Positions 10,901 to 42,830 of a DNA stretch of 64,000 bases are shown one piece after another; positions within the stretch are counted from its first letter, which is position 1, and each line of letters begins with the position of its first letter. The notes beneath the pieces are model-generated. The model ran no database searches. It was not told where the DNA came from and worked only from the letters and a program-made list of their open reading frames with translations. A program made the position numbers and the translations under genes. Origin of the DNA: Taxillus chinensis (Eukaryota > Streptophyta > Magnoliopsida > Santalales > Loranthaceae); NCBI GenBank assembly GCA_023512835.1, contig CM042090.1, positions 23,650,148 through 23,714,147 on the forward strand. The letters run 5' to 3'.

Positions 10901-13202
10901 GGTCTCTCCCACAAAATGTATTATCTCTAACTTTGAAATTGAACTGAACTCCTTGAGCATGCAGCGTTCTGGATCAGTCATGGAAATTTTCAAATAATAG
11001 AAAACAACATCATCACCATCAAGAAAACAAAAAAGTTGTTAATAAACCTTGTCAATGGTATCTAGCAGAGAAGTTGTCTCATTAGATAGTGCTAGATTGT
11101 TCGGCTCAGTCTCGCTATCATGCTCCATGGGTATACTAGAACCAACATCATCATCAGAAATAAAAGTTTGACTCGAACTTGAGATCTTATCTCTAGAAGC
11201 ATTTTCAGATTCAAGGTCTCCATCACCATTTATCTGGATGTGTGCATCAGGTCGAGGGCGTTCATGAGAACCTTTCTTCCACCGTTGTCTCTTTTGTCGA
11301 GAACTGCACAAATCTTATAATTAAGACTACTTAAGTATGAAACCAAAATATAACATAAAATAATAAATTGCATGTAGGCATATGAAATATTATTAGAGTA
11401 TGACGGACTTTCATTCTAAAACTAATTGGTTGTACGAAAAGTCACCATTGAATCTTTATTAATCAATATTTAGTTACAACTTTTCCGATATTGAACATTT
11501 CTAATACACCCTCTCACATAACAACATGAAAAATACAATATAAATACACGGTTGGAAATAATAAATAAGACGGAGCATCGAGGAATATACTCACAGGCTG
11601 AACATCATGAATGAAAAACTTAACCTGCTCTAATACCATATTAGATTCCAAAGAACTTTTATCCTTAAACCAATTGGTTGTAGGATAGGTCACTATTGGA
11701 TCTTTATTAGCCAATATTTGATTGGCAACTTCTCCCATGTGAGACATTTCTAACAAACATTCCATAGAATTCAAAAAAGACTGCGCCACAAAAATATCAC
11801 ATGTTTGCTGGAGTTGGCATCTACGTGGACATGAGATCCCTTCATTTAGGAATTCTAGGGTCCTGCTGCCTAGATAGAATAGAACACTCAACCTCTTTGA
11901 ACCTTACGAATTTGTTACAACCCTTATGTATAAATTTTTTTATTAACAGTTTGGGCTTGGCACATAAATAACATTGAAGGTATTAGGGTTTTCTAGGGGA
12001 GCTTATAGAATATGGATATATTGTTTTGTATGAGGGTTTACTCCTTGTATGAGGAGAGGTGTTAGTAAACTACTAAGATGGATTTGGAGTAACCTGGTTC
12101 TTAGGTGAATCTGGGTATCTTTGTGTGCTGTCTTCTATTTACTGTTCGCACACATGCACTCAATTAATCAAGTTTTCAAATCCAACAACTTCAAGAAAAA
12201 TTAAATTATGAGATCGTCGAAGGAAAAAATATATCCCGCGCTTTACCCTTTCCCATAGAAAAACCCTTAATCTGTAAGAAAATTCAAAACCAAAACTCTG
12301 TGAATTTGAGACAAATGCTCCTCCTAATTGTCCCCGTTAGATTTGACTGACTGGGTCAGCCTCCACGGTGGATGAGAAAAGGTCTTCATATATGAAGTTG
12401 AATGCCAGCAAAGTAACCAATAGAACTCAGAGGAAATACAAGAAACCACTCTACCTAAGGGATTAGGTGGAAGCTTGGTAGGAAAGAGCAGCTGATCATC
12501 CCGAATTGCAGTATTTTGTTAGAGCTGGAGAAATGTATTTAGTATAATGATGGCTTGTAATGACTTTAAGCATGAATTAATCAAGAACTACCCTTCTCTC
12601 CGCTGAACGTCTGTTCTTCATCTTCAATAATTCTTCTCTCTTAAGGTTTCTTAGTGTAGCACTATCTATCAAAGAGCAACCTCGCAATTTATTCCAGGCA
12701 CGCGAAACGAAAATTCCAAACAAAACCAAACCAATACACAATCGAACCAGATTAAAACAAAAAAACGAAACGAAACGAAAATCCAATGCGAATAACCATA
12801 AGCCAAAGCACACCAAAAAAGAGTAGAAAACTAAAACACAGACACACACACAAAAACCGAGAACCGATAAAATCTATACTCTCTCTCTCTCTTCCCTAAT
12901 TCAAATTTGAATAAACTGAAAGCAAATGCCCCTCCTCCGTCTAAATTGTCAAGAAATTTACACGATATTACAGGTTTTGGTTGTCCAATCAAAGTGAGAA
13001 ACAATGAAGAGCTAACGGGACGAGAATCGAGAGAGGCGGTGAAGATGAAGCACCTGAAAGCACGGTGACGCATCTTGCAGGACGCAGGAAGGCGCATCCA
13101 AGAAGGAGAAGGTGCGGTGAAGCGCAGATTGGTGGAGTGCGTGCACTCGAGTCCAATCCACCCGTGGCTGGATACGCCCGCCAATAGCTTCGTCGCCTCC
13201 AT
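1925..13202 (-). CDS. SS4: Starch synthase 4 (SS4), 5' half of gene, exons 1-5 (partial)
   Basis: SS4 is the plastid glucosyltransferase that starts and shapes starch granules. Exons seen: 13054-13202, 11048-11303, 3278-3359, 2061-3153 and 1925-1976. All junctions are GT-AG and all phases agree, giving 544 codons. The start is the ATG at 13202, followed by a Ser/Arg-rich plastid-type leader ending near SCKMRHRAF, as in Arabidopsis SS4. Exon 2 encodes an acidic, low-complexity spacer (KKGSHERP). Exons 3-4 encode the family's long coiled coils (GEHLSQVQLEDL, NILLLNEARV), then the conserved PWEFWS...DGWLLEKKL block and REMVWKRD. Exon 5 begins the GT5 catalytic domain with HVVHIAAEMAPVAK, the edge of the ADP-glucose-binding region. 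The next exon, expected to start VGGLGD, is not found in 1-1924, so the catalytic domain lies off the left edge. Intron 2 is inflated by an antisense copia element. Exons 1-2 belong to duplicated unit A. Family assignment is by recalled similarity; symbol confidence is high. Confidence 0.9.
2061..3153 (-). CDS. SS4: SS4 exon 4, coiled-coil exon
   Basis: This 1093-bp exon is the largest SS4 exon and encodes 363 whole codons plus two split ones. It is dominated by heptad-like coiled coil rich in Leu, Glu and Lys. In SS4 proteins this region mediates dimerisation and association with thylakoid-linked granule-initiation partners (family knowledge). The acceptor is at 3154-3155 and the donor, ACACG|GTAATA, is at 2060-2061. 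The codon split at its start gives AAT ATC CTT, matching the family's NILLLN. No internal stop occurs. Confidence 0.9.
3959..4190 (+). repeat. 5' LTR of copia element
   Basis: It starts TGTTGAAGAC and ends TTCTTACA, immediately before the primer binding site. It aligns with the 3' LTR at 8759-9011 but differs by numerous substitutions and by indels; the 3' copy has an extra block around 8905-8975. This indicates an old insertion. Confidence 0.9.
4191..4205 (+). other. Primer binding site (tRNA-iMet type)
   Basis: TGGTATCAAAGCC directly follows the 5' LTR. It differs by one base from the usual copia primer site complementary to initiator tRNA-Met (TGGTATCAGAGCC). Confidence 0.85.
5461..5549 (+). 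mobile_element. 89-bp poly(A)-tailed retroposed insert inside the copia protease region
   Basis: An 89-bp segment ending in a run of A interrupts the copia coding sequence just before the protease motif. It is flanked by a perfect 13-bp direct repeat TAAACCCTTTGAT (5448-5460 and 5550-5562). A poly(A) tail with a target duplication longer than 10 bp is the signature of LINE-driven retroposition, so this is a SINE or a 5'-truncated LINE tail. The left breakpoint of the 16-kb duplication (5490/5491) falls inside it. Confidence 0.75.
8744..8758 (+). other. Polypurine tract of copia element
   Basis: A G-rich purine run (GAAGGGGGGGGGG) lies immediately upstream of the 3' LTR, where plus-strand priming occurs. 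In unit B the equivalent run (25091-25114) has expanded to about 20 G residues with one A. Confidence 0.8.
8759..9011 (+). repeat. 3' LTR of copia element
   Basis: It starts TGTTGAAGACTAAATTC and ends TTCTCACA, followed by the target duplication CTAAT at 9012-9016. At 253 bp it is about 20 bp longer than the 5' LTR because of internal indels. Confidence 0.9.
9017..11047 (-). other. SS4 intron 2, remainder after copia element
   Basis: This is AT-rich intron sequence between SS4 exon 2 and the copia element. No exon is seen. A segment at about 9729-9815 has a GGGTTCAATTC string like a pol III B box and ends in poly(A), so it may be a short SINE relic; this is weak. The plus-strand open frame at 9068-9415 has no recognisable motif. 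Confidence 0.5.
11304..13053 (-). other. SS4 intron 1 (unit A)
   Basis: A 1.75-kb intron lies between the donor at 13053-13052 (TTTCAG|GTGCTT) and the acceptor at 11305-11304 (TTGTGCAG). It contains the TRIM-like element. Near 12498-12540 unit A has sequence replaced by a much shorter segment in unit B. Confidence 0.7.
11394..11755 (-). mobile_element. TRIM-like miniature LTR element in SS4 intron 1 (unit A)
   Basis: Read on the minus strand, a terminal repeat starting TGTTAGAAATGTC (11755 to about 11639) is followed at 11638-11624 by TGGTATTAGAGCAGG, a tRNA-Met-like primer site. A second diverged copy of the repeat, starting TGTATTAGAAATG, runs from 11508 to about 11394. Two repeats of about 115 bp around a tiny interior with no coding sequence fit a terminal-repeat retrotransposon in miniature. 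The canonical CA ends are degraded. Confidence 0.5.
13054..13202 (-). CDS. SS4: SS4 exon 1, plastid targeting leader (unit A)
   Basis: The ATG at 13202 opens MEATKLLAGVSSHGW and continues through a Ser/Thr/Arg-rich stretch with few acidic residues to SCKMRHRAF, then donor AG|GTGCTT. This is the composition of a chloroplast transit peptide, and the SCKMR motif also occurs in Arabidopsis SS4. A longer upstream in-frame Met at 13223 is less likely, since it would put a run of Val before the leader. A near-identical copy lies at 29387-29535. Confidence 0.85.
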
Positions 13203-13265
13203 AAATAACACCACCACGACCACAACCGCTGCAACAGAGACGAGACCTTCTTGTATGTATTTACA

Positions 13266-13304
<39 letters not shown>

Positions 13305-14095
13305 GGAGAATCTTGTGAAGTAGGCATATTAAAAGTGAGTTTTTGAGGTGAAGGTTGGCATCGTGTGGGGAGTTACAGGGTGAGCTCGTTATGCGTGGAG
13401 GTGTTTACACTTGCTGCATCTGATTGACGCGTTCACACTTTCCGGAAGCGACTAGCCGTAGGGAAAAGTCTACTAGGACGGTAAAAACGAAATGTTCGTC
13501 GGCATGGAAAAAATTGGTCGTTCGGGTAAAAAATTGTGAAGGTTTGTGAATATAAACAAAACTACTCGAATATGTACTCATGAATATATGTTTGTAAATA
13601 TGTGCTTAAAAATAATATTTAAAAATATTAATAATTACGTAAATACATACGTATAAATAAATGAATATGAAAAGTGAAAGAGTCATCAACTTTCTTAACT
13701 GAAGAAATAAACTACTGATGCAGACCATGTTTTATCAAATTATTTTAAAGAATTTAGTGTACCAATGGGCCTTCATGAGATAACTATTTTTGATGAGTTT
13801 AGCTAGCTGGTTTGTATCATGAGGCCGAATCCGATGTGCGGGAGTGAGGGAGAAGATCCATGTCCTCAGCCCCTTTTTTGTTTAGCAAGGATAAAATAGG
13901 TTAGATTAAAAAAAATTAAATTTATTTATTTATTTTATTAAAAATTTGTATAATATATTCATACTTTATAAATTTCATCATCTTTATAATTATTTAACTA
14001 TTTATTTAAAATGTGAAAACTAATATCAATAAATTTTACGAAAATAAAATATTTAAAGTAAACAAATTAAATAAAATTTTTTAGCTCAGCTCATA
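13203..14095 (-). promoter_or_regulatory. SS4 upstream region (unit A), with GT/GA microsatellite
   Basis: This is the region upstream of the SS4 start, up to the LINE remnant. A (GT)n(GA)n microsatellite lies at 13266-13303, probably in the leader or proximal promoter. About 13880-14095 is AT-rich and unusually different from its counterpart in unit B. No TATA box was assigned with confidence. Confidence 0.5.
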
Positions 14096-15985
14096 TCCGA
14101 AACGCTGCCAAAGTGTTGGAAGCCTCCCAAGAGGAGTTTGGAAAAGACTCGACCCATTGTTGATTACAAATGGCTCTCTCTGTCATATTCCAAACAGATC
14201 AATTTGTCCATGTGAAGAACTCTCCAAGAGATTTCATGGGAAACAAGCCCATTGAAGTATTCGGCTTCATAAGCCGTGACTACAGTACCATTGAACCTGT
14301 CTTAAGGCCCCAACACAAAATTAAAATCTACCAAAACAATCCAGGGATTTGAAACAGAACCAGAAAGGGCAACAAGACTATCCCAAAGTGGTCTTCTAGC
14401 AGAAATAGAATACGAACCATAAACAAAGGAAATGATGGCTTTACAGTTGGAGACTTTGCAATAAATTCTGCAAAGGATCACTTGATCTGTCCTCTCTAAG
14501 ACAGTGAGATTAACTCGATTAGGCCTCCAGAGCACAAGAATACGATCGACTTAGTGCTCCTCAAAATTATGCAGAAAATTCCAGTTTGAAAATTTCTTTC
14601 GCATAAGACATTGAACTGTATCTGGGAACAACATAGTTTCAAGAAAACCAATAACATTATCCTTCTTGCAGATATGACTCTGCATGATACAGTGCTCGAG
14701 GGGAGAACTAAAACCCTTCACATTGCAGGGTGAGATGATCATTGTTGAGTACAGGGAAGACCCCTCCGATTCTTCCTACTTATTTATACTTCTCTTTGGC
14801 ATTAAAGAACCTTGCCGATTTCCCTTGTCACCAACTATTGGGTTTAACTGAGGACCTAAAGGTCCCTTGTTAGCAAGGTCGGACAGAGAAACTCCTTTGC
14901 TTTCTTGCTTCTTGTTAAGCTTGGTAACGAATCCTTCTCCATCATGAGGCCGAGAAATGCTTCTTTGAAGAAGGGGAACTGGTTGTACAGGCTTGGCCTT
15001 GTTGTGTTGGGGCAAGGTTAGGACTACTAGTATTTTGGTTACCCGTATCCACATGATGGATGTATGCTATGTCTTGTATATTTGTCAGGTTTTGGGTCGT
15101 GGTTGTGAACGAAAAATTAGGGATAGGATCGGTTGTTGGGTCGTGGTGGAGGCGAGGGCAAGGTGTGTGGCGGATTGGGTTGGGGCTGGTGGAGCACTGA
15201 TTGATGGGCCAGCAACATTTGGTTTGGATTCATGCTTGGTAGTGTACATATGTACACTCCCAAAGCATTGGTTGCCTTTATCTGTAATATGCCCAACCAT
15301 GCGATGTTGTTTATTAAACTTTTGGATGGTTTCATATTCAATATTCTGAATGAAATATTAGCCATTATGTAAATAAATAATACCATTTTAACTGGCTCAA
15401 TGGTGGTATCAATTTTCACGAGAGCTCTGACATAAGATATGGAATTGCTAGTTAGCATATATGTTCTCAACGACTTGCCAATCGAAAACAGGATGTTACT
15501 CAATGCTTCCTCAAACCATAATTCCAATGGCAACTGGTGTAGCTTGACACACACTAGGGTGTGGGACAACTCCTTATTGCTAAAGTCGAAAAACTAAGGC
15601 ATGACTTTCAGAAGAAGTGACATAGTCCGCACAAAGTAAGGCCCTGATTTATGACTTCTGTCATGTCTTCCTCGCTGGTGAAACAAACCCCAGCCAACTT
15701 GTGAAATGCAGCCTTAAAGTGAAGGAAACTCCCCATTATTTGTACACTAACAATTCAACCACCCAATGAGATTGCACTTAGAATAACTTGGTGATGTGCC
15801 CATAGAGCACGAATTGTTGGCATGTCTTCCTCCTGGTCTACCATGTTGGGTTTGTACTTCAATGCTCTTTCGTTAACCTCTTTCTAGGTAGCTTAGTTCT
15901 CGCTTGCTTTGCCTAATGTGCCCTTTGCATTAGAGTTATTAGACTCATTTGAGTCTGGATCCTGATCACCAGTGATGAAGACATT
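14096..15985 (-). mobile_element. Truncated LINE (non-LTR retrotransposon) remnant, unit A
   Basis: Read on the minus strand, an ORF1-like section (about 15985-14800) has the DUF4283-type motif VKLHQLPLELWF and a Pro-rich tail. It is followed by an APE-type endonuclease section: NVKGFSSPLEH near 14735, then ISFVYGSYS and NPWIVLVDFN near 14440-14330. The endonuclease is cut off at its C-terminal part and no reverse transcriptase remains. Stops and frameshifts are present, so it is not coding. Unit B keeps about 217 bp more of the endonuclease end. Confidence 0.75.
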
Positions 15986-17331
15986 AAGAGCTCGTTTGAT
16001 AGTATTAATTTTTAAAACAGTCAGAGATAAATTTTAAATTATCTATAATTTTAAAAAATAATTATGTTTTAAAAAAATCCAAATTCCTCAAACATAGCCT
16101 TTTCGAGTGAATTGTATTAACCCGAATATTTTAATTCAAGTATTGAAAAAAAATCCAAACTCCCCAAATAATCTAAATTGTATTAATGTATGTCCTTTTC
16201 GGGTGAATTGGGTTTGGCATTTTATTGACTAGTTGGTGTTTTTGCCTCATTATTTTTTTGTTCACACTTTCTCAAGCACAAGGGGCGAGAGAACAAACAA
16301 CATCTAAGACAGCTTGATTACGAGGCAGCTCGATGCCCCACCTCCTTTTCTTGATTCGTTTTGTTCCCATCAAGATCAAGGAACAAACATACACCAAAGT
16401 ATTGATTTCAACAACTAATCCACGATTTGATATGAAAATAGAAATGGAGAAAAAGGTAAATAATACCTGGCTTGAATCTAGCTTAAATGCAATCTGAATG
16501 CTGATTGAAAACACCTCAGGAATCGAGTAAAGCATTTTCAAATAAGTTGATCCACTAAGAGGATGAAATTAAACTCCCTCTCTCCCTCCATCTCTTGCTA
16601 ACGAGGTCACTACTTTGTTGCCAGACTCGCTCATTTTTCTTCAAGGTCACTGGATGCAAGCACGAAGTAGGAAGGAAAAGCTTTGATTGTTTTGAGCAGG
16701 AGAGTAATTTGAAAAAAAATAAATTTTAAGTAAAAATATAAATAATATAAAATTAAAGTAACTTTAAACTAAAATAACACTATACCAAGCTAAATATAAC
16801 TTCAACAATCCAGCTAAATTAAAGAGCTTAATTATAAGTTACTAAATATTGTTATATTGGTGACTAAGATACGATATCTGAAGTGTTAAATGAGGCATCT
16901 TTTAGTTTCTACGTACATGTACCCAGGAATTAAGGCAGGTTGCCCGTACAAAAATTGCATTAGTGGCGGAATTGAGGATCCGTTTGTTGGTATACAACTA
17001 AACGTCACATGAGAGTCCCACATTTACATTTCAATGGTTAACAAAAAAAAAGAGAAACACAGAAAATGTGGCAATCCAATAAAACAAAACTATGATCCTT
17101 TGGACGTCTATCTGCACGATTGTTCAAGATCAATCCCAATTTTGTACGTCCTAAGAACGCTGAAGGCAGTTTCTGCCTCCGTAGGACATGGGACACCAAC
17201 TTTTCAATCTGTTACGTGTGCATCCATATATACATATTTATTGTTGTAAACCAGTCTTCTAGGCTAAGCAGCCTGCAAATTGCAAGTCATATAAACGGTT
17301 AGCTGGAAACCACAACTTTTCTTCAAAGAGC
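15986..17331. other. Intergenic between LINE remnant and RWA 3' end (unit A)
   Basis: This is AT-rich sequence without a supportable gene. The minus-strand frame at 16272-16541 (89 codons) has no recognisable domain. The stretch nearest 17331 should include the RWA 3' untranslated region and polyadenylation site. Confidence 0.4.
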
Positions 17332-29535
<12,204 letters not shown>

Positions 29536-29598
29536 AAATAACACCACCGCGACCACAACCGCTGCAACAGAGACGAGACCTTCTTGTATGTATTTACA

Positions 29599-29632
<34 letters not shown>

Positions 29633-30471
29633 TAGAGAGAGAAGGAGAATCTTGTGAAGTAGGCATATTAAAAGTGAGTTTTTGAGGTGAAGGTTGGCAT
29701 CGTGTGGGGAGTTACAGGGTGAGCTCGTTATGCGTGGAGGTGTTTACATTTGCTGCATCTGATTGACGCGTTCACACTTTCCGGAAGCGACTAGCCGTAG
29801 GGAAAAGTCTACTAGGACGGTAAAAACGAAACGTTCGTCGGCATGGAAAAAATTGGTCGTTCGTGTAAAAAATTGTGAAGGTTTGTGAATATAAACAAAA
29901 CTACTCGAATATGTACTCATGATTATATGTTTGTAAATATGTGCTTAAAAATAATATTTAAAAATATTAAGAATTACGTAAATATATACGTATAAATAAA
30001 TGAATATGAAGTGAAAGAGTCACCAACTTTCTTAACTGAAGAAATAAACTACTGATGCAGACCATGCTTTATCAAATTATTTTAAAGAATTTAGTGCACC
30101 AATGGGCCTTCATGAGATAACTATTTTTGATGAGTTGAGCTAGCTGGTTTGTATCATGAGGCCGAATCTGATGTGCAGGGAGTGAGGGAGAAGATCCATG
30201 TCCTCAGCCTCTTTTTGTTTAGCTCACTCAATATTAATGAAGTAGAGTCATAACTAATCGTAGCTTATAGGACAAAATAAGTTGAATTTTTTTTTTAGAT
30301 TTATTTATTTATTTTATTAAAAGTTTATATAATATATTTATATTTTATAAATTTTATCATCTTTATAATTATTTAATTATTTATTTAAAATGTAAAAACT
30401 AATATCAATAAATTTTACGAAAAAAATAAGATATTAAAAAAAATTAAATAATTTTTTTTAACTCAGCTCAT
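29536..30471 (-). promoter_or_regulatory. SS4 upstream region copy (unit B)
   Basis: It matches the unit A promoter closely for about 650 bp above the ATG, including a GT/GA microsatellite (29599-29642) of slightly different length. From about 30190 to 30470 it diverges strongly, with a different segment (AGCTCACTCAATATTAATG) and many substitutions. Promoter function is inferred from position only. Confidence 0.45.
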
Positions 30472-32570
30472 AAGCAGATTGGATCAATAATTATAGCCTG
30501 TTTAAATGTCAGCTTAAAGAGGCTCGTCTGCCTGTTCAACACCCAAAGTACAACCCTCAAAGTTGATCCTCTAGTGGTTTGCCAGAATGTTAGAAAATGA
30601 AGGGTGATCACAAATAACATTCCAAAATTTAAGGGAGATAATAACTCTTGAGATTTGTTTCTCTGAATGAATGATAATAGAGGCATGATCCGAAACGCTG
30701 CCAAAGTGTTGGAAGCCTCCCAAGAGGAGTTTGGAAAAGACTCGACCCATTGTTGATTACAAATGGCTCTATCTGTCATATTCCAAACAGATCAATTTGT
30801 CCATGTGAAGAACTCTCCAAGAGATTTCATGGGAAACAAGCCCATTGAAGTATTTGGCTTCATAAGCCGTGACTACAGTACCATTGAACCTGTCTTAAGG
30901 CCCCAACACAAAATTAAAATCTACCAAAACAATCCAGGGATTTGAAACAGAACCAGAAAGGGCAACAAGACTATCCCAAAGTGGTCTTCCAGCAGAAATA
31001 GAATACGAACCATAAACAAAGGAAATGATGGCTTTACAGTTGGAGACTTTGCAATAAATTCTGCAAAGGATCACTTGATCTGTCCTCTCTAAGACAGTGA
31101 GATTAACTCGATTAGGCCTCCAGAGCACAAGAATACGATCGACTTAGTGCTCCTCAAAATTATGCAGAAAATTCCAGTTTGAAAATTTCTTTCGCATAAG
31201 ACATTGAACTGTATCTGGGAACAACATAGTTTCAAGAAAACCAATAACATTATCCTTCTTGCAGATATGACTCTGCATGATACAGTGCTCGAGGGGAGAA
31301 CTAAAACCCTTCACATTGCAGGGTGAGATGATCATTGTTGAGTACAGGGAAGACCCCTCTGATTCTTCCTACTTATTTATACTTCTCTTTGGCATTAAAG
31401 AACCTTGCCGATTTCCCTTGTCACCAACTATTGGGTTTAACTGAGGACCTAAAGGTCCCTTGTTAGCAAGGTCGGACAGAGAAACTCCTTTGCTTTCTTG
31501 CTTCTTGTTAAGCTTGGTAACGAATCCTTCTCCATCATGAGGCCGAGAAATGCTTCTTTGAAGAAGGGGAACTGGTTGTACAGGCTTGGCCTTGTTGTGT
31601 TGGGGCAAGGTTAGGACTACTAGTATTTTGGTTACCCGTATCCACATGATGGATGTATGCTATGTCTTGTATATTTGTCAGGTTTTGGGTCGTGGTTGTG
31701 AACGAAAAATTAGGGATAGGATCGGTTGTTGGGTCGTGGTGGAGGCGAGGGCAAGGTGTGTGGCGGATTGGGTTGGGGCTGGTGGAGCACTGATTGATGG
31801 GCCAGCAACATTTGGTTTGGATTCATGCTTGGTAGTGTACATATGTACACTCCCAAAGCATTGGTTGCCTTTATCTGTAATATGCCCAACCATGCGATGT
31901 TGTTTATTAAACTTTTGGATGGTTTCATATTTAATATTCTGAATGAAATATTAGCCATTATGTAAATAAATAATACCATTTTAACTGGCTCAATGGTGGT
32001 ATCAATTTTCACGAGAGCTCTGACATAAGATATGGAATTGCTAGTTAGCATATATGTTCTCAACGACTTGCCAATCGAAAACAGGATGTTACTCAAAGCT
32101 TCATCAAACCATAATTCCAATGGCAACTGGTGTAGCTTGACACACACTAGGGTGTGGGACAACTCCTTATTGCCAAAGTCGAAAAACTAAGGCATGACTT
32201 TCAGAAGAAGTGACATAGTCCGCACAAAGTAAGGCCCTGATTTATGACTTCTGTCATGTCTTCCTCGCTGGTGAAACAAACCCCAGCCAACTTGTGAAAT
32301 GCAGCCTTAAAGTGAAGGAAACTCCCCATTATTTGTACACTAACAATTCAACCACCCAATGAGATTGCACTTAGAATAACTTGGTGATATGCCCATAGAG
32401 CACGAATTGTTGGCATGTCTTCCTCCTGGTCTACCATGTTGGGTTTGTACTTCAATGCTCTTACTCTTTCTAGGTAGCTTAGTTCTCGCTTGCTTTGCCT
32501 AATGTGCCCTTTGCATTAGAGTTATTAGACTCATTTGAGTCTGGATCCTCATCACCAGTGATGAAGACAT
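30472..32570 (-). mobile_element. Truncated LINE remnant, unit B
   Basis: This copy of the unit A LINE extends about 217 bp further into the endonuclease C-terminal region. The minus-strand frame at 30468-30779 carries TDRAICNQQWVESFP, the family's ...RALCNxxW motif just after the DFN active-site region. Reverse transcriptase is absent. Stops and frameshifts make it non-coding. Confidence 0.75.
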
Positions 32571-33919
32571 TAAGAGCTCGTTTGATAGTATTAATTTTTA
32601 AAACAGTCAGAGATAAATTTTAAATTATCTATAATTTTAAAAAATAATTATGTTTTAAAAAAATCCAAATTCCTCAAACATAGCCTTTTCGAGTGAATTG
32701 TATTAACCCGAATATTTTAATTCAAGTATTGAAAAAAAATCCAAACTCCCCAAATAATCTAAATTGTATTAATGTATGTCCTTTTCAGGTGAATTGGGTT
32801 TGGCATTTTATTGACTAGTTGGTGTTTTTGCCTCATTATTTTTTTGTTCACACTTTCTCAAGCACAAGGGGCGAGAGAACAAACAACATCTAAGACAGCT
32901 TGATTACGAGGCAGCTCGATGCCCCACCTCCTTTTCTTGATTCGTTTTGTTCCCATCAAGATCAAGGAACAAACATACACCAAAGTATTGATTTCAACAA
33001 CTAATCCACGATTTGATATGAAAATAGAAATGGAGAAAAAGGTAAATAATACCTGGCTTGAATCTAGCTTAAATGCAATCTGAATGCTGATTGAAAACAC
33101 CTCAGGAATCGAGTAAAGCATTTTCAAATAAGTTGATCCACTAAGAGGATGAAATTAAACTCCCTCTCTCCCTCCATCTCTTGCTAACGAGGTCACTACT
33201 TTGTTGCCAGACTCGCTCATTTTTCTTCAAGGTCACTGGATGCAAGCACGAAGTAGGAAGGAAAAGCTTTGATTGTTTTGAGCAGGAGAGTAATTTGAAA
33301 AAAAATAAATTTTAAGTAAAAATATAAATAATATAAAATTAAAGTAACTTTAAACTAAAATAACACTATACCAAGCTAAATATAACTTCAACAATCCAGC
33401 TAAATTAAAGAGCTTAATTATAAGTTACTAAATATTGTTATATTGGTGACTAACATACGATATCTGAAGTGTTAAATGAGGCATCTTTTAGTTTCTACGT
33501 ACATGTACCCAGGAATTAAGGCAGGTTGCCCGTACAAAAATTGCATTAGTGGCGGAATTGAGGATCCGTTTGTTGGTATACAACTAAACGTCACATGAGA
33601 GTCCCACATTTACATTTCAATGGTTAACAAAAAAAAAAGGAGAAACACAGAAAATGTGGCAATCCAATAAAACAAAACTATGATCCTTTGGACGTCTATC
33701 TGCACGATTGTTCAAGATCAATCCCAATTTTGTACGTCCTCAGAACGCTGAAGGCAGTTTCTGCCTCCGTAGGACATGGGACACCAACTTTTCAATCTGT
33801 TACGTGTGCATCCATATATACATATTTATTGTTGTAAACCAGTCTTCTAGGCTAAGCAGCCTGCAAATTGCAAGTCATATAAACGGTTAGCTGGAAACCA
33901 CAACTTTTCTTCAAAGAGC
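32571..33919. other. Intergenic between LINE remnant and RWA 3' end (unit B)
   Basis: Counterpart of 15986-17331. No supportable gene; it should contain the 3' untranslated region of the intact RWA gene next to 33919. Confidence 0.4.
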
Positions 33920-42533
<8,614 letters not shown>

Positions 42534-42754
42534 TTCCACTTCGCGCACCCGATTCCAGGCCCTAATCAAACCCAAAGATCAACAAATCAAATGCGAAATG
42601 GATCGAGGATTCGAAACTCGAATCGCTGGATGGATCGAGGAAGGGAGAAAGTACCTGTGAAAGAGCGAGGATGCGAGAGAGTGAACTCTAGAGTCTCGTT
42701 AATAGCGTCATATATACAAGAAAGAGCGCGAAAAACCCTAGGGGGGAGATAGAC

Positions 42755-42803
<49 letters not shown>

Positions 42804-42830
42804 TGGTGAAATTGAGATCTGAAGCAACGA
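42534..42830 (-). promoter_or_regulatory. RWA 5' leader and proximal promoter with GA microsatellite
   Basis: This is the region immediately upstream of the RWA ATG at 42533. It holds a long (AG)n repeat at 42758-42796, read as (CT)n on the gene strand, a common leader feature of plant genes. The transcription start is not determined. Confidence 0.45.
42758..42796 (+). repeat. (AG)n microsatellite in RWA leader
   Basis: About 19 AG units upstream of the RWA start codon. Confidence 0.9.

Noticed and set aside
11514..11891. 125-codon minus frame in SS4 intron 1
   Set aside because: It runs through TRIM-like terminal repeat and primer site; the apparent protein is repeat sequence.
12989..13327. 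Minus-strand 112-codon frame over SS4 exon 1, with a copy at 29322-29666
   Set aside because: Different frame from the SS4 leader; its TH repeat comes from the GT microsatellite.
14170..14352. Plus-strand 60-codon frame, also at 30763-30945
   Set aside because: It is antisense to the LINE endonuclease region and reads as its shadow.
14993..15349. Plus-strand 118-codon frame, also at 31586-31942
   Set aside because: It is antisense to the LINE ORF1-like region; no domain or splice signal.
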